From Gemmatimonadota bacterium (GTDB lineage Bacteria; Gemmatimonadota; Gemmatimonadetes; Gemmatimonadales; GWC2-71-9): a stretch of 37,613 nucleotides of DNA. Below, in pieces: positions 9,523 to 18,185 of this stretch; position 1 is the first letter of the stretch; each line of letters starts with the position of its first letter. The stretch lies in assembly GCA_025350665.1 (NCBI GenBank), contig JANXXJ010000349.1, positions 1-37,613 of the forward strand. Reading direction: 5' to 3'. Below the pieces are notes generated by a model. The model made no database searches and was not told the DNA's origin. It saw only the letters and a list, made by a program, of their open reading frames with translations. The translations under genes and the position numbers were made by a program.

Positions 9523-10785
9523 ATGTCCACCCTGCTCGAGACCCTCCGTTCGAGGGGCCTGCTCCACGACGTGACCCCCGGCCTGGGCGACCGTCTGGCC
9601 GGGGGCCCGATCACCGGATACGTCGGCTTCGACCCGACCGCCGACTCCCTCCACGTCGGGAACCTGGTGCCGGTCATGGCCCTGGTCTGGCTCCAGCGGC
9701 ACGGCGGCCATCCAGTCGCGCTGATCGGCGGGGGCACCGGCCTGGTTGGCGACCCCAGCGGGAAGCGGAACGAGCGCCCCATGCTGTCCGCCGAGACGGT
9801 GGAGGCCAACGCAGCCGGGATTCAGCGCCAACTGGCCCAGTTTCTCGACTTCGGCGGCGCCAACGCGGCCCGGCTCCGCAACAACCTGGACTGGCTCCGG
9901 GAGCTTTCGCTGCTCGAGTTCCTGCGGGACACGGGCAAGCACTTCACCGTGAACTACATGCTCCAGAAGGACTCAGTGAAGAGCCGGATGGACAGCGGGA
10001 TCTCATTCACCGAGTTCACCTACATGCTGGTGCAGGCGTACGACTACTGGCACCTGCACCAGGAGATCGGCTGCGAGTTGCAGATGGGTGGCAGCGACCA
10101 GTGGGGCAACATTACGGCGGGGATCGAGCTGATTGGGCGACGGGAATCGAAGGAAGCCCACGGACTGGTCCTGCCGTTGCTGACGACGTCGTCGGGCGCC
10201 AAGTTCGGCAAGAGTGAAGGCGGCAACGTCTGGCTCGATCCGGCCCGGACGTCACCCTACAAGTTTTATCAGTTCTGGCTCAACGCCGAAGACGCGGACG
10301 CCGAGCGGTTCCTCAAGACGTTCACGACCGCTGCGCAGGCCGAGATTGCCGCGGTCATGAGCGCCCACTCCGGGGACCCGGGCAAACGCGGGGCGCAGCG
10401 ATTTCTGGCCCGCGATGTCACCAGCCGGGTGCATGGGGCGGAAACAACGGACCGGGTCATCGCGGCGAGCGAGGTGCTGTTCGGCAGCCGGGACCTCAAG
10501 GCGGCCGATGACGCCACGCTCGCGGTCGTAGCCGCCGAGGTACCCACCATCACGGTACCGAGAAGCCGGCTCGAGGCCGGGATCGCCATCGTCGATGCGC
10601 TGGTTGAAACCGGTCTGGCGGCGTCCAAGGCTGATGCTCGTCGCGGCATTCAGGGCCAGGGCTTCTCGGTGAACGGCGCCAAGGCGGCTGCCGACCAAGT
10701 ACTGGGCCCGGACTCGCTTCTCGGCGGCCGGTATGTCGCCCTGCAGAAAGGCCGCCGGAGCTTCGCCTTCCTCCAGGCGGACTGA
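9523..10785 (+). CDS. tyrS: Tyrosyl-tRNA synthetase
   Basis: A 420-residue class I aminoacyl-tRNA synthetase that charges tRNA-Tyr with tyrosine in the cytoplasm. The HIGH motif appears as HVGN (44-47) in [13 protein letters not shown], and the KMSKS loop as KFGKS (227-231), both usual for bacterial Tyr[12 protein letters not shown] (187-197) is the tyrosine-binding signature. The C-terminal ~70 residues carry an S4-type RNA-binding domain ([19 protein letters not shown]). Length is typical. It is divergent from the PBP1a gene and followed by mscL, which seems to have its own promoter. Confidence 0.97.
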   Translation: MSTLLETLRSRGLLHDVTPGLGDRLAGGPITGYVGFDPTADSLHVGNLVPVMALVWLQRHGGHPVALIGGGTGLVGDPSGKRNERPMLSAETVEANAAGIQRQLAQFLDFGGANAARLRNNLDWLRELSLLEFLRDTGKHFTVNYMLQKDSVKSRMDSGISFTEFTYMLVQAYDYWHLHQEIGCELQMGGSDQWGNITAGIELIGRRESKEAHGLVLPLLTTSSGAKFGKSEGGNVWLDPARTSPYKFYQFWLNAEDADAERFLKTFTTAAQAEIAAVMSAHSGDPGKRGAQRFLARDVTSRVHGAETTDRVIAASEVLFGSRDLKAADDATLAVVAAEVPTITVPRSRLEAGIAIVDALVETGLAASKADARRGIQGQGFSVNGAKAAADQVLGPDSLLGGRYVALQKGRRSFAFLQAD

Positions 10786-10802
10786 ACGACTCTCGACCCG
10801 CC

Positions 10803-10831
10803 TTGCCGGGCCCGAGGACGAGCCGTACATT
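10803..10831 (+). promoter_or_regulatory. Sigma70-like promoter of mscL
   Basis: TTGCCG (10803-10808), a 17-nt spacer and TACATT (10826-10831) precede mscL. The predicted start of transcription near 10838 leaves a ~20-nt leader with GGAG at 10847-10850, 8 nt before the ATG. Confidence 0.5.
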
Positions 10832-10858
10832 CGCCCCCCACCCACTGGAGCAGTCATC

Positions 10859-11146
10859 ATGGGCAAAGAATTCCTGGCGTTCCTGAAGCAGTACGGGGTC
10901 ATCGGGCTGGCGATCGGTGTCATCATCGGCGGCAAGGCGAACGCCCTGGTTACGGCGCTCGTGGAGAACCTGATCATGCCGCTGATCGGCCTGATCATAC
11001 CCGGTGGAGACTGGCGCAAGCTGGCCATCGGGCCGGTCACCTACGGGCCGATCCTCGGCGCCCTGATCGACTTCGTGATCGTGGCCTTCATCATCTTCTG
11101 GTTCGCGAAGAAGGTCCTCAAGGAAGAGACCGTCGAGAAGAAGTAA
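10859..11146 (+). CDS. mscL: Large-conductance mechanosensitive channel, short MscL
   Basis: A 95-residue inner-membrane channel that would release solutes on osmotic down-shock. TM1 carries the family signature (LAIGVIIGGKANALV...LIMPLIGL, about residues 17-47), and TM2 is about residues 68-84. At 95 residues it is shorter than the 136 of E. coli MscL: the periplasmic loop is about 20 residues and only a short charged tail (KKVLKEETVEKK) follows TM2. The ATG at 10859 has GGAG 8 nt upstream, so the upstream in-frame extension is rejected. It ends two bases before the convergent ATPase gene. Confidence 0.85.
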   Translation: MGKEFLAFLKQYGVIGLAIGVIIGGKANALVTALVENLIMPLIGLIIPGGDWRKLAIGPVTYGPILGALIDFVIVAFIIFWFAKKVLKEETVEKK

Positions 11147-11148
11147 TC

Positions 11149-12720
11149 CTACCAGCGAGACCGCGTGGTACCGCGGGGTGATCGGCCGCTGAGCATGCCG
11201 AACACCCCGCGAACCAGCTCACGGCCAATGGTGCGGGCCGCACTGGATGTGAGGGCCCCGATCAGCGCTCCACCAGCCACACTCGCCCACGTCTTGCCGG
11301 AGCCTGTGGACGGTGCCGGCGCCGGCGGTTGGCCAAATGGTCCCGTTCCCTGGGATCCGGGCGGCGGGGCTCCCTGGGCCTGGGCCCGTTTGGCCAGCAT
11401 TTCGCAGGCACTTTCCCGATTCACCGGCGTTCCATATTCCCTCATCAGATCCGACTCCGCCTGTTCCCTGGCGTACTCGTCCGGCGTGAGCGGTCCCATC
11501 CGCGACGTCGGGGGCAGGAGCCGCGCCGCCACCACCGGCGTGGGGACGCCGCGGGGGTTGAGCCCGGTGATCACGGCTTCGCCGATGCCGAGGGACATGA
11601 TCGTCTCCTGGAGGTCGTAGAACTCCGTCTTCGGAAACGTCCGCACCGCGGCCTTCAGGGCGGCTTCCTCGTCGGGCGTGTGGGCCCGAAGGGCATGCTC
11701 GACCCGGTTCGACAGCTGGGCCAGGATCTCGTCCGGCACGTCCTTGGGCGACTGGGTGACGAAGAAGATCCCGATCCCCTTGGAGCGGATCAGGCGAACG
11801 ACCTGCTCCACCTGTGAGAGGAACTGCTTCGAGGCATCGCGGAACAGGAGGTGCGCTTCGTCGAAGAAGAAGACCAGCTTCGGCTTGGGCAGGTCGCCGG
11901 CCTCGGGCAGATCATGATAGAGCTGAGCCAGCATCCACATCATGAACGTGGAGAAGAGGGCCGGCTTGTCCTGGCAGTCGGCAAGTTCGAGGCAGGTGAC
12001 CACGCCCCGGCCGTCCGGGGTGACGTGCAGCAAGTCGTTGACGTCGAAGGCCGGTTCCCCGAAGAACACCCCGGCGCCCTGCTGTTCCAGCTCCACCATC
12101 TTCCGCAGCAACACGCCCACGGTGGCGGTGGACATCCCGCCGTATTCCTGGAGCACCGGCTTGCCTTCGTCGCTCGCGAGGAACTTGAGCACCGCGCGCA
12201 GGTCGGCGAAATCGAGCAGCGGCAGACCCTGGTCGTCGCAGGCCTTGAACACCAGGCTCAGCACGCTGGCCTGGGTCTCGTTCAACTCCAGGACCTTGCT
12301 CAGGAGGAGCGGACCGAACGAGTTCACGGTGGCGCGCAACTGGACGCCGTTCTTCCCCGTCAGGCTGACGAACTCCGTGGGGAGCCCCTTGGGCTCCCAG
12401 GCGGCGCCGATCGACTTGATCCGGTCATCGATGGCCGGCGTCCGGCTCCCGGGCTGGGCCACGCCGGACACATCGCCCTTGATGTCCGCCAGGAAGACCG
12501 GCACGCCCTGGGCCGACAGCTGTTCGGCCATCAGCTGCAGAGTCTTGGTCTTGCCGGTACCAGTGGCTCCGGAGATCAAGCCGTGGCGATTCATCATCGC
12601 AAGCGGAAACGCCACCTTGGGCTCGGGGATCGGCGTCCCGTGATCGAGCGCGGCGCCTAACGTGATTACCGGCGGGGCAAAGCCATAGCCTTCTTTGAGC
12701 GCATCGAGCAGGGTCGCCAT
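11149..12720 (-). CDS. HerA-like P-loop ATPase, YjgR/DUF853 family
   Basis: A 523-residue cytoplasmic ATPase of the HerA/FtsK superfamily. Walker A is GATGTGKT (51-58) and Walker B is VFFFDEAH with Asp287/Glu288; VTQSPKDVPDEILAQL follows, as in YjgR proteins. The last ~90 residues change to a P/G/A-rich linker and a glycine-rich hydrophobic tail (ASVAGGALIGALTSSAA), as is usual for the family, whose biological role is not established. The start has an AGAGGAA Shine-Dalgarno 5-6 nt upstream. It lies 15 nt after the aminotransferase gene, probably in the same operon. Confidence 0.9.
   Translation of the reverse strand: MATLLDALKEGYGFAPPVITLGAALDHGTPIPEPKVAFPLAMMNRHGLISGATGTGKTKTLQLMAEQLSAQGVPVFLADIKGDVSGVAQPGSRTPAIDDRIKSIGAAWEPKGLPTEFVSLTGKNGVQLRATVNSFGPLLLSKVLELNETQASVLSLVFKACDDQGLPLLDFADLRAVLKFLASDEGKPVLQEYGGMSTATVGVLLRKMVELEQQGAGVFFGEPAFDVNDLLHVTPDGRGVVTCLELADCQDKPALFSTFMMWMLAQLYHDLPEAGDLPKPKLVFFFDEAHLLFRDASKQFLSQVEQVVRLIRSKGIGIFFVTQSPKDVPDEILAQLSNRVEHALRAHTPDEEAALKAAVRTFPKTEFYDLQETIMSLGIGEAVITGLNPRGVPTPVVAARLLPPTSRMGPLTPDEYAREQAESDLMREYGTPVNRESACEMLAKRAQAQGAPPPGSQGTGPFGQPPAPAPSTGSGKTWASVAGGALIGALTSSAARTIGRELVRGVFGMLSGRSPRGTTRSRW
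12654..12662 (-). repeat. YGTTAGGCR word 2
   Basis: CGTTAGGCG on the minus strand in the YjgR-type gene; codons ACG-TTA-GGC (Thr-Leu-Gly). Confidence 0.6.
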
Positions 12721-12735
12721 GGAATTCCTCTGGGT

Positions 12736-13887
12736 TCAGACCGCGCGATCGAGCAGGTCGGCCACCCGGCCCATCTCGTCGATCGTGTTGTAACAATGGG
12801 GGGAGAGGCGGATCGCCCCTTCCCGAAGCGAGGCCACCACGCCGGCCTCGGTGAGTTTCTGAAAGACCGCCGCGGGATTGGGCGGCGCGACACAGGTCAT
12901 GCCGGTCTGATGGGCGCCGATCGGCGAAGCCAGCCGGACCCCCCGACGCCGGGCCCAGTCGATCACCGGCCGGCTGATCGTGGCCAGATGATCGTGAATC
13001 GCGTCGAGCCCGAGATCCATGAGCAGGTTCAGGGAAACGTTCATCCCCCAAAAATCCTGGAACGGCAGCGTCACCAACTCGAAGCGGCGGGCGTCGGTGA
13101 GCCAGTCGCCGGCATAGTCGACCAGGGTGCTGAAATCGGCCGTTCCCTGAAAGGCGGTCCATCCGGCGAACGGCGGCACGAGCTGGTTGACCAGCTCACG
13201 CCGAATGTAGGTGAAACCGGACCCCCAGGGCGACAGGAGCCACTTCTGGGCGCCGCAGGCGAGGATGTCGACCGGCGTCTGCCCGACATCAAACGGCAGC
13301 TGACCCAGGCCCTGGATGGCGTCGATCACGAACCAGGTGCCGCTCGCCCGGGTGGCCTTCGAGAGCGTGGCCATGTCCGCCAGGTACCCGGAATGGAATT
13401 GGACCAACGACAGGGCCAGCACCTTGACCCGGGGATCCTGAATCCGCTCGAGCATGCGGCGCTCGTCCGGCCATCCTTCCAGGGTGGTCGGCACCAGTTC
13501 GAGCACCACGCCGCGCCGGCCGAGTTCGCGCCATGGGAAGACGTTGGCGGGGAACTCGCCGTGGCTGACCAGGACGATGTCGCCGGCCCCCAGGGGAAGC
13601 GCCAACGCGGCCAGGTTGAGCCCGTAACTCGTGTTGGTGGAGAGCGCGATCTCGTCGGCGCCGGCGCCGATCAGCCGGGCCACGATCTCCCGGGACCGGT
13701 CGAGGACCCGGAACAGGTGATCCTCGGTCAGCCGGTGGGCCGCGGCCCGGGCCTGGCCGTACTCTTCGAGGCTCCGGCGGACCCGCTCGGGCAGGGGCCC
13801 GATGCTGGCATGGTTCAAGAACAGCGTCTGGTCTGCCCAGGGGAACTCTTCCCGGCGGAGAGCCAGCACGTCATAAGTTCGAGTCAC
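12736..13887 (-). CDS. Class V aminotransferase (PLP-dependent)
   Basis: A 383-residue fold-type I PLP enzyme related to cysteine desulfurases and isopenicillin-N epimerase-like proteins. Features are NHASIGPLP near the N-terminus, STNTSYGLN (83-91) for phosphate binding, Asp189 in VIDAIQ for the pyridine nitrogen and Lys215 in CGAQKWL as the Schiff-base lysine. The C-terminal R-SPH-YNT motif is also present. Substrate is not evident; no Fe-S assembly genes are nearby, so desulfurase activity is not supported. The start is a GTG. It is divergent from the patatin-like gene and leads into the YjgR-type ATPase gene. Confidence 0.88.
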   Translation of the reverse strand: MTRTYDVLALRREEFPWADQTLFLNHASIGPLPERVRRSLEEYGQARAAAHRLTEDHLFRVLDRSREIVARLIGAGADEIALSTNTSYGLNLAALALPLGAGDIVLVSHGEFPANVFPWRELGRRGVVLELVPTTLEGWPDERRMLERIQDPRVKVLALSLVQFHSGYLADMATLSKATRASGTWFVIDAIQGLGQLPFDVGQTPVDILACGAQKWLLSPWGSGFTYIRRELVNQLVPPFAGWTAFQGTADFSTLVDYAGDWLTDARRFELVTLPFQDFWGMNVSLNLLMDLGLDAIHDHLATISRPVIDWARRRGVRLASPIGAHQTGMTCVAPPNPAAVFQKLTEAGVVASLREGAIRLSPHCYNTIDEMGRVADLLDRAV

Positions 13888-13903
13888 GGAGCGCTCGTCT
13901 CGG

Positions 13904-13932
13904 TTCGCATGGAGTGCCTCACCAGCGATAAT
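13904..13932 (+). promoter_or_regulatory. Promoter of the patatin-ferredoxin gene
   Basis: TTCGCA (13904-13909), a 17-nt spacer and GATAAT (13927-13932) end 8 nt before the ATG at 13941. No Shine-Dalgarno is present, so transcription probably starts at or just before the ATG. Confidence 0.45.
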
Positions 13933-13958
13933 ATCCTATCATGGCGACCGGTTCTCAA
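13928..13958 (-). promoter_or_regulatory. Possible promoter of the aminotransferase gene
   Basis: On the minus strand TTGAGA (13958-13953) and TATTAT (13933-13928) are separated by 19 nt, and the GTG start lies 40 nt further on. The -10 overlaps that of the divergent patatin gene, so the two promoters may exclude each other. Confidence 0.35.
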
Positions 13959-15005
13959 TTCAGCGTGGTCCTGGGCGGGGGCGGCCTCAAGGGCCTGGCC
14001 CACATCGGTGTCCTTCGGGCTCTCGAGGAACGCGGACTCATCCCTGAGGCCGTCGTGGGCTGCAGCATCGGGGCCCTGATCGGAGCGGCCTGGGCCACCG
14101 GAATGCCGCTCCGGGAGGTGGAAGACCGGGCCCTGGCGCTCAAACGTACCGACATCTTCCGAGTCGCCCACCTGGACATGGCGCTGAAGCGGATGCTCTC
14201 GCCGGCGGTGTACCGGCCGGAGCCGCTCGAGCACCTGATCGAATCCCTGGTCGGCCAGCGGACTTTCGATGACTTGCCCCGCCGCCTGGTCGTGAACACC
14301 GTCGATCTCAATACCGGCGATCAGATGCTCTGGGGCCTTCCCGGTCTCACGGCCCCGCGCGTGGCCGACGCGGTCTTCGCCTCGTGCGCTCTCCCCGGCA
14401 TTCTCGCCCCGCGGCCGATTCTTGGCCGGACCTGCGTCGACGGCGCGGTGGTCGAGAATCTCCCGATCCGGGCCGCGCTCGCCGTCTGTCACGGCCCGAT
14501 CATCGCCGTGGATGTGGGCGGCGCCGGCGGCCGGCGGCACGCCATCGAACGGCAGGGCTTTGCCGCGACCTACGCGCGCGGGCTCGAGATCGTAATGAAC
14601 ACCCTGGCCGAGGAACTGATGCGGGATTGGACCGACCCGCCCGTGGTCCTGGTCCGCCCGCGAGTCGAGCGAATCTCGATGTTCGCCTTCAATCGGACCC
14701 CCTACCTGATGGCTGAAGGATTCCGGGCCTTGAACAGCACGCTCGACCGCCTGCCCAACCATCTCGATCAACTGCCGCCCGGCCTCCATCCGCAGCGGGA
14801 GATGAGGCTCACGATCGACGCCGAGGCATGCATCGGGTGCGGGATCTGCTACGCCCGGGAACCGATGATCTTCGGCCGCAAGCCTGACGGGAAAGCGACC
14901 GTACGGGCGCCCAAACAGTGGTGGTCGCCGCTCGGCGACCGGGTGGTGCGGGCCTGTCCCACCGCCGCGATCAGCGCCGAGCAGACCTGGCCGCCGCACG
15001 ACTGA
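13941..15005 (+). CDS. Patatin-like serine hydrolase fused to a C-terminal [4Fe-4S] ferredoxin domain
   Basis: A 354-residue protein in two parts. Residues 1-~285 are a patatin/RssA-type hydrolase with oxyanion loop GGGGLKG (12-18), nucleophile elbow GCSIG with Ser42, and DGA with catalytic Asp167. Residues ~288-345 form a ferredoxin-like domain with Cys297, Cys300, Cys303 (CIGCGIC) and Cys339 followed by Pro, a single-cluster arrangement. No stop, frameshift or strong linker separates them. The hydrolase would cut acyl esters such as phospholipids; what the cluster does (sensing, electron transfer or structure) is not known. The last 35 nt overlap the convergent glycosyltransferase gene. Confidence 0.88.
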   Translation: MATGSQFSVVLGGGGLKGLAHIGVLRALEERGLIPEAVVGCSIGALIGAAWATGMPLREVEDRALALKRTDIFRVAHLDMALKRMLSPAVYRPEPLEHLIESLVGQRTFDDLPRRLVVNTVDLNTGDQMLWGLPGLTAPRVADAVFASCALPGILAPRPILGRTCVDGAVVENLPIRAALAVCHGPIIAVDVGGAGGRRHAIERQGFAATYARGLEIVMNTLAEELMRDWTDPPVVLVRPRVERISMFAFNRTPYLMAEGFRALNSTLDRLPNHLDQLPPGLHPQREMRLTIDAEACIGCGICYAREPMIFGRKPDGKATVRAPKQWWSPLGDRVVRACPTAAISAEQTWPPHD

Positions 15006-16129
15006 GATCCGCCAACGCCGCCACGCTTCGGTCCCAGTTGAGCTCCCGCACGACCCACTGACGCCCGGCCGCGCCCAGAGCCGCCCGCCGGCCGGGATCG
15101 TCAAGAAGCCCGGCGACGATTTCGGCGACCGCCCCCGGGTCCGCCGGATCGACCAGCTGGCCGGTCTCCCCGTCCTTCACCGCCTCGGCCGTGCCACCCG
15201 ACCGGCCCGCGATCACTGGAACCCCGGCGGCCGCGGCATCCGCCAGCGCGATCCCGAAGCCTTCCACCTCGAGCCCGTCTTCGCGGGACAGCCCGAGGTA
15301 CAGATCGGCCAGCGCGTAGAGCCCCGGCAGGTCATCGTTAGGCACGGCGCCGAGCCAGCGGACCCGGTCGGCCACCCCGGCCGCGGCGGCCAGGCGGCCG
15401 AGCCGATCCCGGTCCGGTCCGTCTCCCACCACCAGGTATTCGAGGTCGGGGTAGCGATCGGCGAGCCGACCCAGGACCTCGATCGCGGTGTCGATGCCCT
15501 TGTGCGCCACGAGCCGCGCCACGGTAAGAATCCGGCGGCGATCGGACGGGATCCGATAGCGCGACTGGACCGCCCGTCGGTCCGCGTCCGGACGGAAGCG
15601 ATCGGGATCGCTGCCCAAGGGCACGACCCGCACTCGGTCGGGGTCCCCGGCGCCCAGTTCGGCCAGGACCTGTCTGGCAAGGTCGGCGGTCCAGGCGCTG
15701 ATGGCCACCAGCCACCGGGCGTCGCCCAGCAGGCGGCGGGCCACCGCCCGCTTGAGCACCGAGCGGCGGTACCGCTCCCGCAGGCGAAGCAGGTCCCCCC
15801 CGTACAGGATCACCCCGTATGGCACCCCGGCTCGGCAGTCAAGCCACCAGCCCACATAGCCGGCCGGGCGGACGTTGCCGCACCACGCGAACCCGGCGCC
15901 CCGCTCATCGCCGGGCCCGGACAGCCCATGCCCGGAGCCCGGGCAGGGTCCGCAGCCGGGCGGCCGGAACCCCGATCCGGTCGACCGTCATCCCGCTGTC
16001 GTCCGCACCGGGCATGGTCCCGGTGGAGACCACGATGCCCCCGGGATATCGGTGGGCGACCTCAGCCATCAACCGGGCGATGCCTCCGCCGATCGGCGGG
16101 AAGTCGAACGCAAGAAGCAGGTCGGTCAG
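14971..16129 (-). pseudogene. GT4 glycosyltransferase, CTG start, split by a one-base frameshift
   Basis: A GT-B-fold glycosyltransferase gene in two frames. The N-terminal part (16129-15905) reads TDLLLAFDFPPIGGG, a typical GT4 start, and hits TGA at 15907-15905. The rest (about 15909-14971) continues in the +1 frame as GFAWCGNVRPAGYVGWW, then the nucleotide-sugar domain (LTVARLVAHKGID, VVGDGPDRDRL) and the EDGLEVEGFGIALADA active-site region. Removing one base near 15907 restores a ~385-residue protein, normal for GT4. The frame has no ATG/GTG/TTG at the start; CTG at 16129 overlaps the preceding stop and has GGGAGG 5 nt upstream. It may be a sequencing error, a fresh mutation or, less likely, frameshifting. 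Downstream-only translation from GTG at 15855 would lack the acceptor domain. Confidence 0.75.
15336..15344 (+). repeat. YGTTAGGCR word 3
   Basis: CGTTAGGCA, antisense to the GT4 gene, whose codons here are GTG-CCT-AAC (Val-Pro-Asn). Confidence 0.6.
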
Positions 16130-17105
16130 CGAGGCCTCCCGAGGATCCGCTCGAGCCCCGTCGCGAACCGTCCCGCCGCCGCCTCGATCGAGAGATTCGC
16201 CACCGCCTCGGCATCGGCCGGGCCGCGCTCCATCGCCAGGCGGATCGCCGTCTCCAGCGAGCGGTCGTCCTCGAGGTCGAAGTAGGTGACGGATCCGCCG
16301 AGATGTTCCCGGTGGGGCGGAATGGCGGAGGCCACGGTCGGAATGCCGGAGGCAACCCCTTCCATCGGCGTCAGGCCGAACCCTTCGAACCGGCTCGGCG
16401 CCACACGACGGTGGCCTCGCGGTAGGCCCGGCTGACTTCGGCATCGTCGGGCCAGTCGGTGTCGATGCGAAGAGTCACTCCGAGGTCACGGGCCAGCCGC
16501 GCCAGCGAATCGGCCTCGGTCCCCTGGCCGATGAACCGCACCGAGGCCTTCGGCGTGAGGCGGGTGGTCGCACGGAGCACGGCCGCCTGGTTCTTGTGGG
16601 GTACCAATCGCGACACCACCAGGAGCCGAGGGGGCACTGACGGGCTCCACGGACCCGGTCGGAATCGCTCCGAGTCAAAGCAGAACGGCACCACCTCGGC
16701 TGCGACACCGAAGCGGGCCGCGAGATCGGTGGCGGTGGCGGTCGACGGCGCCCAGACATGGTCCGCCCGCCGGGCCACGAAGCGGAGCCGGCTGTAGTAG
16801 CCGGACCGTTCATGGTATCCCCCGATGATCCGGGGGACCCGCCGGATCCGGTGCCGCCACTCGAACACCGCGTCCGGGCGGCCGGTACCCAGCCGCCACG
16901 GCGGCAGGTCCCAGAGATAGAGCAACAGAGGACAGTGATGGCGCCGGGCGTATTCGCGGGCCGCTACGGCCCGCTGGCCATCCATCGCCACCGCAAGCGC
17001 GGCGGGCTGGTCGCCGTCGACCTCGATCCCGAACCCGCGGGCCCTGAGGGCCTGGACCACCAGGGTGCAGTACCGGTTGGGCGCGAACCAGCGGAGGTCG
17101 GCCAT
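16126..17105 (-). pseudogene. GT4 glycosyltransferase with a one-base frameshift
   Basis: A GT4-type glycosyltransferase gene in two frames. From the ATG at 17105 it reads through PPRLLVVSRLVPHKNQ (donor-domain start) to REATVVW, then leaves frame and stops at 16371. The other frame continues without loss as APSRFEGFGLTPMEG, the catalytic E-x7-E region, to TGA at 16126. Adding one G near 16401-16406 gives a continuous ~326-residue protein (TVVVAPSRFEGFG). Both halves remain well conserved, so either the break is recent or it is a sequence error; I see no slippery heptamer. It sits in the polysaccharide operon just before another frameshifted GT4. Confidence 0.75.
16135..16140 (-). promoter_or_regulatory. 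Ribosome binding site pointing to a CTG start
   Basis: GGGAGG on the minus strand, then 5 nt, then CTG at 16129-16127. It lies inside the last codons of the preceding gene. It supports CTG as the start, since no usual start codon exists at the natural N-terminus. Confidence 0.5.
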
Positions 17106-17155
17106 CAGACCAGCTCGTAGTTCCGGCAGCCCCAGTCGGCGGACCAGGGGGCTCG
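17105..17155 (-). pseudogene. Possible 3' remnant of an interrupted operon gene
   Basis: Immediately before the GT4 ATG at 17105, one minus-strand frame reads RAPWSADWGCRNYELV and stops with TGA sharing its A with that ATG (TGATG). This is how most genes of this operon are joined, so it looks like the tail of an older upstream gene now cut off by the low-G+C segment. It is too short for a family call. Confidence 0.3.
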
Positions 17156-17156
17156 G

Positions 17157-18176
17157 CTACGACTCGCCAATTTCGGCAAGAAATTGCGTCGACAAGTAGG
17201 GTTTGTTCCTATCGTAGTCTCCGTCCGTGAGGTACTGCTCCAAAAATTCCAGGTTCCGCCTTGGCAACTGCGGATCTCGATCAAGAAGGGCTGCCCCTTC
17301 CTCTAAGGCGGGTATCAGCGGAGCGTGGTCGTCGACGTTGACCATCGAGTCTAGAGGGAGGGGGATGAACGTGCGGACACGGCACAAATCGTTTGAAACG
17401 ACCAATGCCCCAGCGTAGATGGCCTCGTAGTGACGGTAGCTCCAACGGGCATTGCCGACCGGTGCCAGCACCATCTTTGAACGCAGCAAATGGTAGTAAA
17501 ACATCGGATACGGAAGTCGCCCGCCTCCGAAGAATAGGTGGTCGATCGCGCCGAATTCATTGCGGAGTCGCGCATGATCGTGCCTCGGTACTTGCAGTCC
17601 GCCCCAGAACGCAAACCCACTCCTCGACGCATGAAGCTCCTGAAGCCACTCGACCCGTTGCGAATATCGATTGACGCCAACGGTCCCAAAATAGGAGGTG
17701 GCTCGCCCCAGAAATGAGACATCGTGATCCCTGGGTACCACATCCGGGTACCCAGCCCGCAGGCGACGAAACGCACGAACATGCCACGTCAGGCCGCGGT
17801 AGCGGCGAATCGGGAGCGCCCCCCACTTCAGGCCAAATCCCCAGTCGGCCTCGACCCACGACTTCAAGTACAAGCCACTGATCGATTGGAGCAGACCTTG
17901 ATTTGACTCACGCCAGTCAGGCCCGGCTCGGTCGCCGTAGTCGAAGAGGACCGCCTTCCGGAAGTTAACTCGAGACAGATGGGTCTCGTCGAGAGTGGTC
18001 GGCATCCCAATGAACAACACCTCGGCGCGACGTCGTGATCCATTTTCCAAGTCAGACGGCGAGATGATGTCGACGGCACCCCGGCCGAAGCAGATCCTCA
18101 GAAACCGGTAGAGGTTGCCCCCACGGGTACCTCGGCCGACTGGGTCCGTTGAACGGACTATGACGAACGGAGCCAT
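17157..18176 (-). CDS. Exostosin-like glycosyltransferase
   Basis: A 339-residue protein with no signal peptide. The C-terminal half contains RSKMVLAPVGNARWSYRHYEAIYAGALVVSND (positions ~232-263), a pattern typical of exostosin/GT47-like and related glycosyltransferases, where the serine/lysine, arginine and EA-GAL-VV residues lie near the nucleotide sugar. The N-terminal half (DISFLGRATSY-like stretch, about 148-160) marks the start of that domain. Donor and acceptor are unknown. It starts 9 nt after the FkbM gene and shares its low G+C and unusual codon use, so the two probably arrived together. Family resemblance is moderate. Confidence 0.65.
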   Translation of the reverse strand: MAPFVIVRSTDPVGRGTRGGNLYRFLRICFGRGAVDIISPSDLENGSRRRAEVLFIGMPTTLDETHLSRVNFRKAVLFDYGDRAGPDWRESNQGLLQSISGLYLKSWVEADWGFGLKWGALPIRRYRGLTWHVRAFRRLRAGYPDVVPRDHDVSFLGRATSYFGTVGVNRYSQRVEWLQELHASRSGFAFWGGLQVPRHDHARLRNEFGAIDHLFFGGGRLPYPMFYYHLLRSKMVLAPVGNARWSYRHYEAIYAGALVVSNDLCRVRTFIPLPLDSMVNVDDHAPLIPALEEGAALLDRDPQLPRRNLEFLEQYLTDGDYDRNKPYLSTQFLAEIGES

Positions 18177-18185
18177 GTCAACGAC

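Noticed and set aside
10201-10215. KFGKS in place of KMSKS in TyrS as a possible defect
   Set aside because: Bacterial TyrS commonly uses KFGKS or KFGKT.
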